This document shows positions 1 to 9,455 of a stretch of DNA of 64,000 bases, one piece after another (the first letter of the stretch is position 1; every line of letters begins with the position of its first letter). The DNA lies in assembly GCA_029066845.1 (NCBI GenBank), contig JAIEFR010000003.1, positions 1-64,000 of the forward strand. Reading direction: 5' to 3'. The notes below the pieces were generated by a model that saw nothing but the letters and a program-made list of their open reading frames with translations, was not told where the DNA came from and searched no databases. This stretch comes from Clostridia bacterium. Lineage in GTDB: Bacteria; Bacillota; Clostridia; Christensenellales; Borkfalkiaceae. The translations under genes were made by a program, and so were the position numbers.

Positions 1-74
1 AACTACATTCGACTTGCATGTGTTAAGCACGCCGCCAGCGTTCATCCTGAGCCAGAATCAAACTCTTAAGTTTA
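1..74 (-). rRNA. 16S ribosomal RNA, 5' end only
   Basis: The reverse complement starts with the universal 16S 5' sequence (AGAGTTTGATTCTGGCTCAG, then the GATGAACGCTGGCGGCGTG block and the AACACATGCAAGTCGAA block). Transcription runs leftward out of the window, so only about the first 74 bases are present. The exact 5' end is set by analogy, about 8 bases before AGAGTTTGAT. Confidence 0.97.
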
Positions 75-291
75 ATTGTATAAAACACAAACCTTATATA
101 AGTTCGTGGCTCTATCTCGACTATTTGTAGTCAAATTATCTTTGCTGACTTTGCTTTGTGGTACTAATGTACTTCAAAGTTATTGACAGAAACTTTCTTA
201 TCAATTCGATAATAAAAATCGTTTCCTTCTATTCAATTTTTAAACTGCGTTACCGAACTTCCGTTCGGTGCTCATTTGCGAGAGCTTTTCT
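75..291 (-). other. rRNA operon leader
   Basis: Transcribed leader between the promoters and 16S on the minus strand. It contains a small perfect hairpin (CCGAAC/GTTCGG, 253-268) followed on the minus strand by TTTAAAAATTGAATAG, which resembles the boxA/antitermination region of Firmicutes rRNA leaders. The bases between the distal promoter and the next gene's promoter (about 424-620) hold nothing I can name. Confidence 0.6.
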
Positions 292-321
292 ATAGTAACA
301 TAGACGTTATTATAATGTCAA
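292..321 (-). promoter_or_regulatory. rrn promoter, proximal
   Basis: On the minus strand: TTGACA (316-321), an 18-base spacer and TACTAT (292-297). The bases just upstream (AATGC before TTGACA) are the same as in the distal promoter, as in tandem rRNA promoters. Confidence 0.75.
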
Positions 322-394
322 GCATTTTAAAAAACTTTTTTGGAAAATTTTGAATTATTTTTCCGCAAAAGTTCTATCTCGCGACAGCTCATAT

Positions 395-423
395 AAAATA
401 TCATATCATATAGAACCTGTCAA
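395..423 (-). promoter_or_regulatory. rrn promoter, distal
   Basis: On the minus strand: TTGACA (418-423), a 17-base spacer and TATTTT (395-400). It is preceded by the same AATGC as the proximal promoter, about 100 bp away. Confidence 0.7.
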
Positions 424-620
424 GCATTTTTTTACAAGTTTTTTCGCATATTTTGTAAAACGATAGATTGTATAATTTTTTGTTATTTATTCACATTGCC
501 ACACGTGCGCAAACGTTCCCTTTCCCTTTTCCTTATATTATATATAGTAGAATTTTGTCGAACTTTCGTACTTTATGCGGTCAGCCCGAAGCGTCCGCTT
601 TTATTTTTTATGCGCAAAAC

Positions 621-649
621 TTGCAAAAGCTAAAACAAATTATTATAAT
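621..649 (+). promoter_or_regulatory. Promoter of the leucine-rich-repeat lipoprotein
   Basis: TTGCAA (621-626), a 17-base spacer and TATAAT (644-649), 24 bases before the ATG. The short leader carries the ribosome site AGAGGA. Confidence 0.65.
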
Positions 650-673
650 AAGTAACGTAAGAGGAAAAAATCT

Positions 674-2785
674 ATGATAAAAAAACTGTTTGCGGCGCTA
701 ATTGCGGCTTTTGCAACAATTGCGGGCGCTTCCGCCCTGTCCGCCTGTTATTACGTAGAACCCGAATACCGTCCTTCTCCCCCTCCGCACACGGTGCATA
801 CTACCGCTTACGTTGAAGCGGTAGCTCCCACCTGCACCGAAAAGGGCAGCATAGCTTACTGGGAGTGTACTGTATGCGGCCAGAAATTTTCGGAAGAAGC
901 CGCGGAAAATACCGTTAAAGATATAACCGTAAAACCGTTGCCGCACGATTACGAAAACAGAAAATGCAATAATTGCGACGCTACACAACTCAGATACGAC
1001 GGCTACTATCACTCCGATTACGTTTCGGGCTTGTACGATACTTCGGCAACCGAGATTGTTATTCCCGCCTACGAGAACGGAAATCCCGTACGCGGCATCG
1101 ATAAAGCTGCTTTTATCAACTGCGAAAGCCTGACAAGCGTAACCTTTCCCGAAACGCTCGGTTCCATCTACGAAAGCGCGTTCGAAGGCTGCACCAATCT
1201 GACTGAAATCAATTTGCCCGAAAGAGTCAGCTATATCCAGAAACGGGCGTTTTGCAATTGCACGAATCTGAAAAGCATAACAATTCCCGGCGAAGTTGAC
1301 CGCATAGAACAGTCAATGTTTTCGGGCTGCGGCAATCTGACGGATATAACACTGCCCGACAGCGTTACCGAAATCAAAAATCTTGCATTCAACGGCTGCG
1401 CTTCGTTAACGGAAATAGCACTACCCGAAAATCTTGAAACCATAGGCGACTCAGCCTTTAACAATTGCAGCTCGCTAGTTCAAATCGTAATTCCCGACAA
1501 AACCGAAAATATCGGCATCTCCGCTTTCGGCAATTGTACTTCTCTGTCAAAAGCAGAACTGCCGGACGGCGCTCAAATCGACCAAGCCGCGTTCAGTAAT
1601 TGCGTCGCTCTGGAAAGCATAACTTTACCGAAATATCAGCAGTATATCCTATCGGACACGTTCAGCGGCTGCGAGAAGCTTAAAACCGTGACTTTTTCGG
1701 AGTATATATTATCTATTCACAGCAGAGCGTTCCTCGGGTGCAGTTCGTTAACCGACGTAACTATTCCCGAACGCGTTTCGGGTATCTGGACAGGCGCGTT
1801 CGAAGGGTGCGCCGCCCTTACGGAGATAACCATTCCCGACAGCGTGACTCACATCTATGACAGCGCATTCAAAAATTGTTCGGGCATAAAGACTCTGAAA
1901 GTTTCCGACAACGTCGAGTACATTGGTGACAGCGCGTTCTGCGGTTGCAACGCGCTTAAAAGCGTAACCATACCCGCAAGCCTTAACGAAATAAGCGAAT
2001 ACGCATTCTCTTACTGCACGGATATGACGGACGTCACTATTCCCGAAGGCATTACTACAATAGGCGAGCACGCGTTCTACGGGTGCGAAAGTTTAACCGA
2101 ATTAAATATACCCGACAGCGTAACGGATATAGAAAGCCTGGCGTTTGCCGCGTGCCACCGTCTGGCGACAGTCGTTTTGGGCAACAAGCTGAAAAGCATA
2201 GGCTCCGGCGCATTCAGTATGTGCGACGAGCTGAAGACGATAACAATACCAAAAAGCGTTACCAATCTCGGGGCAGATGCGTTTGCGCACTGCGGCAAGC
2301 TGGAGAGCATAGCCATTCCCAAAGGCATAACCGCAATCGCACGGCAAACCTTTTTCCTGTGCAAAAGTCTGACTAGCGTCACAATTCCCGACGGCGTTAC
2401 GGAAATTTGCGAAGGCGCGTTCTGGGGTTGCAGTTCGCTTAAAAGCGTAGTTTTACCGAACTCCGTCACCACCGTAGGCAGGCGGGCTTTCCTGGAATGT
2501 TATACCCTTAAAGATATAAGCGTTTCGGTCAATCTGAAAAGTATAGGAAGCGAAGCGTTTATGAACTGTTACAGACTTGCGGAAATAACCCTCCCGAGCA
2601 GCGTTGTTTCCATAGGTGACAGAGCGTTTGCGTATTGCGCGGATCTGACACGCATAACGTATAAAGGTAAAATATCACAGTGGAACGATATTGTAAAAGG
2701 CGATTCACCGTACGATCATTCGGGAGATTTTACGGTGGTATGCAACGACGGAAAGCTTGACAAGAACGGGGAACGGACAGAATAA
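674..2785 (+). CDS. BspA-type leucine-rich-repeat lipoprotein
   Basis: A 703-residue surface protein. The N-terminus is a lipoprotein signal peptide: MIKK, a hydrophobic stretch, then the lipobox LSAC with Cys near residue 25, so it should be lipid-anchored outside the membrane. Residues about 45-105 hold a cysteine-containing segment (PTCTEKGS...CTVCG...CNNCD) that recurs in clostridial surface proteins. From about residue 130 to 670 there are over 20 repeats of about 23 residues (pattern L-x-x-[IV]-[TVA]-[IL]-P-x-x-V-x-x-I-x-x-x-A-F-x-x-C), the TpLRR/BspA type (LRR_5). In this family the repeats mediate adhesion or protein binding; the ligand here is unknown. The start is supported by AGAGGA and a good promoter. 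It is monocistronic or leads into the small membrane protein. Confidence 0.9.
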   Translation: MIKKLFAALIAAFATIAGASALSACYYVEPEYRPSPPPHTVHTTAYVEAVAPTCTEKGSIAYWECTVCGQKFSEEAAENTVKDITVKPLPHDYENRKCNNCDATQLRYDGYYHSDYVSGLYDTSATEIVIPAYENGNPVRGIDKAAFINCESLTSVTFPETLGSIYESAFEGCTNLTEINLPERVSYIQKRAFCNCTNLKSITIPGEVDRIEQSMFSGCGNLTDITLPDSVTEIKNLAFNGCASLTEIALPENLETIGDSAFNNCSSLVQIVIPDKTENIGISAFGNCTSLSKAELPDGAQIDQAAFSNCVALESITLPKYQQYILSDTFSGCEKLKTVTFSEYILSIHSRAFLGCSSLTDVTIPERVSGIWTGAFEGCAALTEITIPDSVTHIYDSAFKNCSGIKTLKVSDNVEYIGDSAFCGCNALKSVTIPASLNEISEYAFSYCTDMTDVTIPEGITTIGEHAFYGCESLTELNIPDSVTDIESLAFAACHRLATVVLGNKLKSIGSGAFSMCDELKTITIPKSVTNLGADAFAHCGKLESIAIPKGITAIARQTFFLCKSLTSVTIPDGVTEICEGAFWGCSSLKSVVLPNSVTTVGRRAFLECYTLKDISVSVNLKSIGSEAFMNCYRLAEITLPSSVVSIGDRAFAYCADLTRITYKGKISQWNDIVKGDSPYDHSGDFTVVCNDGKLDKNGERTE

Positions 2786-2798
2786 GGTTTGAAAGTGC

Positions 2799-3104
2799 TT
2801 GCCAAACGGCAAGAAAGTATATATTATATATATTATGTATAAGATTTTGCGGATTATATGTTGCGTTATCAGCGCGGCAATTTTGGCGGCGTGCGTATTT
2901 CTGTTCGTATACCTCGGCACGTTCTGGGGCTTGATTTCCCTGCTGTGCGCGGCGATATTCTTTGCGCTTACCCTGCTCTTTAAAGGCTTGCAGGAAGATT
3001 ACGACAAGAAGCACCCCTATAACGACCCCGTCGAGCCCGTCCAACCGACGGAGCCCGCCACACCCGAAGTGCCAGACGAAAGCACGGACGACAAAACGGA
3101 ATAA
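2799..3104 (+). CDS. Small membrane protein with acidic Pro-rich tail
   Basis: A short protein of 89-101 residues that I do not recognise. Two close hydrophobic segments (about residues 15-34 and 38-60 of the long form) are followed by a charged, proline-rich tail (PVEPVQPTEPATPEVPDE), probably cytoplasmic or periplasm-facing. The start is uncertain: TTG at 2799 lies inside a hairpin (CTTGCC/GGCAAG), and ATG at 2835 has no clear ribosome site. It ends just before a strong terminator, which supports it being a real transcript. Confidence 0.5.
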   Translation: MPNGKKVYIIYIMYKILRIICCVISAAILAACVFLFVYLGTFWGLISLLCAAIFFALTLLFKGLQEDYDKKHPYNDPVEPVQPTEPATPEVPDESTDDKTE

Positions 3105-3118
3105 TCAAAAAAAACGAA

Positions 3119-3149
3119 GCCCCGCGGCGAAACGCCGCGGGGCTTTTTT
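3119..3149. terminator. Bidirectional terminator
   Basis: An 11-bp perfect stem (GCCCCGCGGCG / CGCCGCGGGGC), AAA loop, T6 on the plus side and an A-run on the other side. It serves the small membrane protein gene and convergent ftsY. Confidence 0.9.
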
Positions 3150-3161
3150 CATATTTGAAAA

Positions 3162-4058
3162 TCACAGAATGTTTTCTATAAAGTCTTCGGGGTCGAACAA
3201 TTCCAGGTCGTCGATTTTTTCGCCCACACCCGCAAATATAACGGGTATTTCCAGCTCGCCGCACAGCGAGATTACGAAGCCGCCCTTTGCCGAGCCGTCC
3301 AGCTTGGTCAGCACAATGCCGTCCAGCTCTACCGCGCCGTCGAACACCTCCGCCTGATTGTAGGCGTTGTTGCCCGTAGTCGCATCCAGAACGAGCAGCT
3401 TATAGAAATTGGCTGCGGGGTATTCCCTTGTCACCACGCGCGACATCTTTTTAAGCTCCTCCATAAGATTCGCCTTGACGTGCAGTCTGCCCGCGGTGTC
3501 TATAATTACTACGTCGGTGCCCCTCGCCTTTGCTGAAGAAAGCGCGTCGAAAACCACCGCCGAGGGGTCGGAGCCCTCCTCGTGCTTGACTATGCGCACC
3601 TTTGCTCTGTCCGCCCAGACCGAAAGCTGGTCGCTTGCCGCCGCGCGGAATGTATCCGCCGCAGCAACGGTAACGCTTTTGCCCTGGCGCAAGAAGTAGG
3701 AAGCAAGCTTGCCGACCGTAGTCGTCTTGCCCACGCCGTTCACGCCCACAAGCATAATGACCGCGGGGTACTGAATTTCGGGCACGGGGGCTTCCTCCAG
3801 CTTGTCCTGCAGAATATCCTTTAAGCAGGCAACTACGAAATCCTTGTCCTTAATCTTTTCCGCCTTGACTTCGGCGCGCAGCTCCTCCACCACGTCCGCC
3901 GCGGTGTTTACGGAAATATCCGAGCTAATCAGAATTTCTTCCAGCTCGTCGTAGAATTCGTCGCCTATCTTGTTCTTGGAAAACAGCGAACCCAGCGCGT
4001 CCGATAACGCCTTTTTGGTCTTTTTAAGCGCGTTTGCAAGTTTTGAAAAAATACCCAT
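3162..4058 (-). CDS. ftsY: Signal recognition particle receptor FtsY
   Basis: A 298-residue SRP GTPase that receives SRP-bound ribosomes at the membrane for co-translational insertion. The N domain helical bundle covers about residues 1-90. The G domain has G1 GVNGVGKTTT (about 105-114), DTFRAAASDQL, DTAGRLH and TKLDGSAKGG (about 258). The acidic A domain of enterobacterial FtsY is absent; only a short basic N-terminus is present, as usual in Firmicutes. ATG with GAGGGA upstream. It is the last gene of plsX-rnc-smc-ftsY, 46 bases after smc, and ends at a strong terminator. Confidence 0.97.
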   Translation of the reverse strand: MGIFSKLANALKKTKKALSDALGSLFSKNKIGDEFYDELEEILISSDISVNTAADVVEELRAEVKAEKIKDKDFVVACLKDILQDKLEEAPVPEIQYPAVIMLVGVNGVGKTTTVGKLASYFLRQGKSVTVAAADTFRAAASDQLSVWADRAKVRIVKHEEGSDPSAVVFDALSSAKARGTDVVIIDTAGRLHVKANLMEELKKMSRVVTREYPAANFYKLLVLDATTGNNAYNQAEVFDGAVELDGIVLTKLDGSAKGGFVISLCGELEIPVIFAGVGEKIDDLELFDPEDFIENIL

Positions 4059-4104
4059 ACAATCCCTCTGATTAGCAATTCACTTGACTTAGATGCAAGC
4101 CGAT

Positions 4105-7100
4105 TTACGAAACTGTATCGCCGCCGAGCCTGCTCTCAACCTCGGACAACTTGACAGAAACGATTTTGGAAACGCCCTTTTCTTCCATTGTAACGCCGAA
4201 AAGCACGTCCGCCTTTTCCATAGTGGGTTTACGGTGGGTGATTACGATGAACTGCGTCTGCGCGGCAAACTTCTTTAAATATGTTGCGTATCTGCCAACG
4301 TTCGCGTCGTCCAGCGCCGCTTCGATTTCGTCGAGCACGCAGAAGGGCATAGGGCGCATCTGAATGATTGCAAACAGAATTGCTATTGCCGTAAGCGCCT
4401 GCTCGCCGCCCGAAAGCAGTGAAATTTTTGCAAGGTTTTTGCCGGGAGGGCACGCGACTATTTCCACGCCCGCGTCAAGAGGGTCTTCGCAGTTGGTGTA
4501 ATCAAGCTGCAATTCCGCCCTGCCGCCGCCGAACAATTCCTTGAACGTGCGCTTGAAGTTTTCGTTGATGGTGTTGAAGCCCGCGTCGAAAATTTTAAGC
4601 ATTTCGCTGCGTATATCTTCCAGTGCGTGTTCAAGGTCGGCAATCGCCTTTTCGAGGTCCTGCCTCTCCTCGGTCATTCGCTGGTAGCGCGTGCTGACCG
4701 CCTCGTAATCCTCGATAGCCGTCGGGTTGACCGCGCCTATCATAGTAATCTGCCTCTTGCAGTTTATGATTACCGAAGAAGCCGCGCCCACGTCGAAGTT
4801 TTCAACCTTATACTTCAAGCAACCCTCGTAGTCCTCGTGGTACTCCTCCTCGATACGCTGCTGCAAAAATTCGAGGTCGGAATCTATCTTCTGCATAGCC
4901 ATTTCCTGGTTGTGCAGCTTGTTGTTTAAATCTTCCAAAAGCTCCGCGGTTTCGAAGCGCGATTTATCTATTTCGGCAACCCTGTCGTTGAGCTGCTTCT
5001 TGCTCTTTTCAACCTCGGCAATGCGCTCGTTGAGGTCGTCCAGCTTGACCTGCTCGTCCTTGGTGAGTGCGGCGCGCGCCGCCTTTTCGTTCCACTCGTC
5101 AAACTGTTTCTGCAATTCGGGCAGGAGTGTGCGCAGGTTGCCCACCCTCTCGATGAGCTCGGCTTTCTCCGCCTTGGTGCGCTCTGCGGAATCCATATTG
5201 GACTTCATCGCACTTTCCAGCGAAGCGATTTCCACCTGCAACGCGTTCAGGCGCGCCGCCTTGTCGTTGCGCTCCTTTACTATCTTATCGTTCTCCTCGC
5301 TCATCGAATCGATTTCGGAGGTAGCCTTTGTAGACTGCTCGGAAAGGGTGCTTGCGCCCTTGCTCGTCGAGGAATATTCGCTGTCCAATTCGGCAAGCTT
5401 TTCCTCCACCTGCGCCTTGGACTGTCTGTAAACGGAATATTCGCTCTCCTTGTCGGCAATGTTGAAGGTCAGGCTGGAAAGCTTTTCCTTTGCCGCCGCG
5501 AGTTCCAGACGCGCCTGCTGCAATTTGCCGTCCAGCGCCTCCCTCTCCTCGCGCGCCTTTTTCAACTCGCCCTCCGCTTCCGTGCGCTTGTTTTCGGCGG
5601 TTACGAGGGTGTTCTTCCTCTGCGCAATCTCGTCCTCGATTTCCTTAATCTTTCTTTCGTTAGCAAGAAGGTTTGCGGAATTCTCTCTGCGGCTGCCGCC
5701 CGTCATCGAACCGGACGTTGCGATTATATCGCCGTCCAGCGTGACTATCTTGAACGCGCGGGGATAGCGCCTTGCAATTACCGTTGCGCACGCAATGTCC
5801 TCGCACACGAGCGTGTTGCCCAGAAGGTTATGTATAACATTATCGTACTTTTTATCGTAGCGCACCAAATCGATGGCAAGTCCCACCGCGCCCCTCTCGC
5901 TGCACGCCGACCTAATCTGAGTCGATTCCAGTCTGGGACGGAGCGCGTCGATGGGCAGGAAAGTGACCTGACCCGCGCGGTTGGATTTCAAGTATTCGAT
6001 TAAGAACTGCGCGTCCTCTCTCGTTTCGGTTATGACGTTCTGCATTGCGCCGCCGAACGCCGTTTCAATCGCTATTTCATAGCCCTTGTCGCACGATACG
6101 ACGTCGGCTATAAGCCCCATTATGCGTGAGGAAAGCTTGGTGTTTTCCTTGGCGTCGGACATTAAACGCCTTACAGAATAGACGTAGCCCTCGAACCTGT
6201 CGCGCAATGCCGTATAGGTGAGCAGACTCTGTTGGAGCGAGGATATCTGCGCTTCACTGTCGTAAATCTTTCTGACCAGCGCCTGCACCTTGTCGTTTGC
6301 CGCGCTGACTGCCGCCGCCGCGTTTTCCATAAGCACGTTCTCGTCGCCCAGGTATGCGTTCAGGCTTTCCTGCGATTTCAACGTCTTGTCATACTCGGCT
6401 TTCAGCTTTTCGTGCTCTGCGCGCACGGTCTGCATCGCGTCGTCCATCTCGGCAAGCCTCTCTTTCAGAAGCTCCTTTTTAGCCGACAGCGAGCCTATGT
6501 TTTCCTTTATTTCCGAAAGGTCGCGGAAGGCGTCCATCACTCTCTTTCTGTGCTCGTTGGTTGACAGCTCGTAGCTTGCTATACTCTCGGTAAGTCTGAC
6601 TATATCCGCCTGCAGCTGTGCACAGGTTTCGCGCAACTTTTCTATTCTTTCGCCGTTCTTGCTGGCGTATTCCTCGCAGCGGCGTATGCCCTTATCGACG
6701 TCGCCTATACGCTTGGTGGCGAACACTATGTCGTCCTGAGCCTGCTGAAGCTTGTACTTGACGGCGTTTGCACGCTCCTTGAACACCTTGCTTTCGCCCG
6801 TGCTGCGCTCCAGTCCGACGGTATATTCCAGCCTCTCCTCGTTCAGCCTTTTCAGCTTGTCGTCCGCACCCGCCAAAAGCCCGCGGCACTTTTCGTATTC
6901 GGCAAGCAGCGAAGCCGCAAGCTCGGAATTATGCTTTATCTGCGAATTGATTTTGTTTATTCTCGCGTCAATCTTTTCACGCTCGCCCGCCGCGCCGTCG
7001 TGGCGGAATATGTAGGTATTGATTTCGTTAGAGCGCAGCGTTTCATACAGAGCGTTGTACTTTTTTGCGTTCTCCGCAGCCTTTGCAAGAGGGGTGAGCT

Positions 7101-7704
7101 GGCGCTCTACCTCCGCCATTCTCTGCGCGAACACGAACAGGTTATCCTTGGAATAGTTGAGCTTTCTTTCAGCCTCCGCCTTCCTGTCCTTGAAGACGAC
7201 TATGCCCGTCGCCTCCTCGAATATCGAACGCCTTTCCTCGGGACGGGAATTCATTATCTGCGCGATACGTCCCTGACCGATAATCGAATAACCTTCCTTA
7301 GCCGCGCCCGCACCGTGCAGCAGTCCGGTTAAAATCTTCATTCTGGAAGGCTGCTGATTGAGAAGGTATTCGCTGGTGCCGTCGCGGTAGAGCCTTCTTG
7401 TCATCTCTATCTCGTCCGCGTCGTAATCGAAAATGCGGTTGGTGTTGTCGAATGTTAAAGTGACCTCGCAGAAGGAAGTCTTTTTACGCTTTTCGGTACC
7501 GTTGAAGATGACGTCCATCATATTGGAACCGCGCATTACCTTTGCGGATTGCTCGCCCAGAACCCAGCGGATGGCGTCGGCAACGTTTGACTTGCCGCAC
7601 CCGTTGGGACCGACTATACAAGTAACGCCGTCGGTTAAGGGGATTTCCGTCTTGTCGGCAAAGGATTTGAAACCGATAAGCTTTATCTTTTTAAACTGTA
7701 CCAT
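4105..7704 (-). CDS. smc: Chromosome segregation ATPase SMC
   Basis: A 1199-residue condensin subunit, normal length for bacterial SMC. The N-terminal ATPase half has Walker A GPNGCGKSN (about residue 33) and the arginine/Q-loop region. Two long coiled coils (about 170-500 and 670-1020) flank a globular hinge (about 505-660, with GYEIAIETAFGGAMQNV). The C-terminal half has signature LSGGEQALTA (about 1095), Walker B FCVLDEIEAALDD and the D-loop. SMC forms a ring with ScpA/ScpB, not seen in this window, and compacts and separates sister chromosomes. The gene starts 1 base after the rnc stop, indicating translational coupling. Confidence 0.98.
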   Translation of the reverse strand: MVQFKKIKLIGFKSFADKTEIPLTDGVTCIVGPNGCGKSNVADAIRWVLGEQSAKVMRGSNMMDVIFNGTEKRKKTSFCEVTLTFDNTNRIFDYDADEIEMTRRLYRDGTSEYLLNQQPSRMKILTGLLHGAGAAKEGYSIIGQGRIAQIMNSRPEERRSIFEEATGIVVFKDRKAEAERKLNYSKDNLFVFAQRMAEVERQLTPLAKAAENAKKYNALYETLRSNEINTYIFRHDGAAGEREKIDARINKINSQIKHNSELAASLLAEYEKCRGLLAGADDKLKRLNEERLEYTVGLERSTGESKVFKERANAVKYKLQQAQDDIVFATKRIGDVDKGIRRCEEYASKNGERIEKLRETCAQLQADIVRLTESIASYELSTNEHRKRVMDAFRDLSEIKENIGSLSAKKELLKERLAEMDDAMQTVRAEHEKLKAEYDKTLKSQESLNAYLGDENVLMENAAAAVSAANDKVQALVRKIYDSEAQISSLQQSLLTYTALRDRFEGYVYSVRRLMSDAKENTKLSSRIMGLIADVVSCDKGYEIAIETAFGGAMQNVITETREDAQFLIEYLKSNRAGQVTFLPIDALRPRLESTQIRSACSERGAVGLAIDLVRYDKKYDNVIHNLLGNTLVCEDIACATVIARRYPRAFKIVTLDGDIIATSGSMTGGSRRENSANLLANERKIKEIEDEIAQRKNTLVTAENKRTEAEGELKKAREEREALDGKLQQARLELAAAKEKLSSLTFNIADKESEYSVYRQSKAQVEEKLAELDSEYSSTSKGASTLSEQSTKATSEIDSMSEENDKIVKERNDKAARLNALQVEIASLESAMKSNMDSAERTKAEKAELIERVGNLRTLLPELQKQFDEWNEKAARAALTKDEQVKLDDLNERIAEVEKSKKQLNDRVAEIDKSRFETAELLEDLNNKLHNQEMAMQKIDSDLEFLQQRIEEEYHEDYEGCLKYKVENFDVGAASSVIINCKRQITMIGAVNPTAIEDYEAVSTRYQRMTEERQDLEKAIADLEHALEDIRSEMLKIFDAGFNTINENFKRTFKELFGGGRAELQLDYTNCEDPLDAGVEIVACPPGKNLAKISLLSGGEQALTAIAILFAIIQMRPMPFCVLDEIEAALDDANVGRYATYLKKFAAQTQFIVITHRKPTMEKADVLFGVTMEEKGVSKIVSVKLSEVESRLGGDTVS

Positions 7705-7705
7705 T

Positions 7706-8335
7706 TTAACACCCTTTATTTAAGAATTCGTAAGCCGCTTTTGCCGCCTGTTTTTTTGCCGCCGCAAAGTTCGCACCCGAGCCCGAAAAGCTCTTTCCGC
7801 GCACGGTAACCGACACGGTGTGTTCGGGACTGCGCGCCGTACCGCCCAGCATTTTGCGGTATACGGGAAGCGGCTCCCTGTTGTCCTGCAACAGCTCCTG
7901 CACCATAGCCACGTAGTTGCGCGCGTTGGGCATAGGAGTCAGCGTAGAGAGCGCGAACTTTCTCGCCGCGTCCAGACCGCCGTCCAGATATATTGCCGCG
8001 GTAATCGCCTCGTACGCGCTGGGCACGGCTTTCTTGTTGCCGTTGTCGCCCTTGTCCTTTATTAACGCTTTGTCAAGTCCCAGTCTGACCGACACGGGGC
8101 GCAAAGCCTCGTCCGAAAGCATTTCCTGCTTCTTGCCCGTTATCTCGCCCTCGCTCGCATTTTCGCGGTAATACTTTTCCGCGACTATAAACGTGAGCAG
8201 CGCGTCGCCCAGACATTCCAGACTTTCGTTATTGAAATTCTGGTCGTACGACGAAAGCGTTAACGCCTTCTTTAAAAGCTGTTTATCCTTGAAGATATAG
8301 CCGCACGACCGTTCGATATTTTCGAAATCACTCAT
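7706..8335 (-). CDS. rnc: Ribonuclease III, unusual active site
   Basis: A 209-residue double-strand-specific endoribonuclease for rRNA and mRNA processing, slightly shorter than usual (about 225-230). The N-terminal RNase III domain has a variant signature, ESLECLGDALL (usual ERLEFLGDAVL), keeping the catalytic Glu and Asp. The second metal-binding motif reads PSAYEAITAAIYLD, where other RNase III enzymes have D-x-x-E; here the Asp is Ser and the Glu is kept. A double-stranded RNA-binding domain fills about residues 138-205. It overlaps the plsX stop by 4 bases (ATGA) and smc follows at once. The acpP gene often found between plsX and rnc is absent. Confidence 0.93.
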   Translation of the reverse strand: MSDFENIERSCGYIFKDKQLLKKALTLSSYDQNFNNESLECLGDALLTFIVAEKYYRENASEGEITGKKQEMLSDEALRPVSVRLGLDKALIKDKGDNGNKKAVPSAYEAITAAIYLDGGLDAARKFALSTLTPMPNARNYVAMVQELLQDNREPLPVYRKMLGGTARSPEHTVSVTVRGKSFSGSGANFAAAKKQAAKAAYEFLNKGC

Positions 8336-9363
8336 TGTTCTACCGGTATTATGTTGTCCAGATCGACCTTTGCCAACATATCCTCTACCTTGGGTATGAG
8401 CCCGTTACGGTAGATGGACAGCGCGTTTTTAATGGAGTTGGCAATCGCCACGGGCTTGGACGAGCCGTGACTTTTGACTACGACTTTTTTAAGCCCTAAA
8501 AGCAGCGCGCCGCCGTACTTGTCGAAGTCCAGTCCCTTTTTCATACGCTTGATTGCGCCGTGCATAAACATTGCGCCGATAAGCGACGAGGGCGACGACT
8601 TGAACTGCTTTTTCATTGTGGCAAGTATCATCTTTGCGCAACCCTCTATGGATTTGAGCGCGATATTACCCGAAAAACCATCCGCAACGACGACGTCCAC
8701 GTCGCCGTAATTTATAGCTCGCCCCTCCACGTTGCCGACGAAATTTATGCCCTGCATCTCGGAAAGATATTTGTAGGTTTCCTGACGGAGAGGGTCGCCC
8801 TTGTGCTCCTCCGTACCGTTGTTTAAAAGTCCCACCTTGGGGTTTACTTTATTGAAGCCCGCCTGCGCGTAAGCCGAAGCGAGCACCGCAAACTGGCAGA
8901 GCATTACGGGCTTGCACTCCGCGTTGGCGCCGCAGTCGCAAAGCAGCGTTACGCCGTTGTTCACGTTGGGTATAGCGGGGCAGAGCGCGGGGCGCTTTAT
9001 ACCCCTTATTCTGCCGAGTATCAGCTGACCGCCCGCAATGATTGCGCCCGTCGAGCCAGCCGATACCAGTCCGCATATATCGTCCTCTTTTTTGAGCATC
9101 CAGTAAGCCGCCATAAGCGACGACTGTTTGTTTCTGACCGCCTCGGTGGGAATATCGTTCATACCAATAACGTCGGGGCAGTCCACTATCTCCACGCGCG
9201 CGGTATCGTACTTGTGTTTGGCAAGCTCCGCCTTGATTTCGTTCTCCCTGCCCGTGATTATCAGGTAGAGATTTTTATCCTCTTTAAGCGCCTTTACCGC
9301 ACCTTCCACTATTGCCGCGGGCGCGTTGTCGCCGCCCATTCCGTCCAAAATCAACTTATCCAT
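8332..9363 (-). CDS. plsX: Phosphate acyltransferase PlsX
   Basis: A 343-residue soluble, membrane-associated enzyme that converts acyl-ACP to acyl phosphate, the donor used by PlsY in phospholipid synthesis. Typical family features are the N-terminal DGMGGDNAPAAIVEG, the glycine-rich SAGSTGAIIAGG (about residue 105) and NYGDVDVVVADGFSGNIALK. Length is normal. It is the first gene of plsX-rnc-smc-ftsY, with its own promoter; the ribosome site AGGA is about 12 bases from ATG, a little far. Confidence 0.97.
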   Translation of the reverse strand: MDKLILDGMGGDNAPAAIVEGAVKALKEDKNLYLIITGRENEIKAELAKHKYDTARVEIVDCPDVIGMNDIPTEAVRNKQSSLMAAYWMLKKEDDICGLVSAGSTGAIIAGGQLILGRIRGIKRPALCPAIPNVNNGVTLLCDCGANAECKPVMLCQFAVLASAYAQAGFNKVNPKVGLLNNGTEEHKGDPLRQETYKYLSEMQGINFVGNVEGRAINYGDVDVVVADGFSGNIALKSIEGCAKMILATMKKQFKSSPSSLIGAMFMHGAIKRMKKGLDFDKYGGALLLGLKKVVVKSHGSSKPVAIANSIKNALSIYRNGLIPKVEDMLAKVDLDNIIPVEQ

Positions 9364-9401
9364 TACAAACGATTTTCCTCGGGATAAAAACTTACCGTTT
9401 A

Positions 9402-9430
9402 ATTATAGCATATTCCCCGAAAAAAAACAA
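9402..9430 (-). promoter_or_regulatory. plsX operon promoter
   Basis: On the minus strand: TTGTTT (9425-9430), a 17-base spacer and TATAAT (9402-9407), about 40 bases before the plsX ATG. It should drive plsX-rnc-smc-ftsY. Confidence 0.6.
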
Positions 9431-9455
9431 TTATATAATACGGAATAATTAAAAT

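Noticed and set aside
468..677. 69-codon plus-strand frame before the lipoprotein gene
   Set aside because: It overlaps the promoter and start of the lipoprotein, has no ribosome site, and its sequence looks like AT-rich spacer translated by chance.
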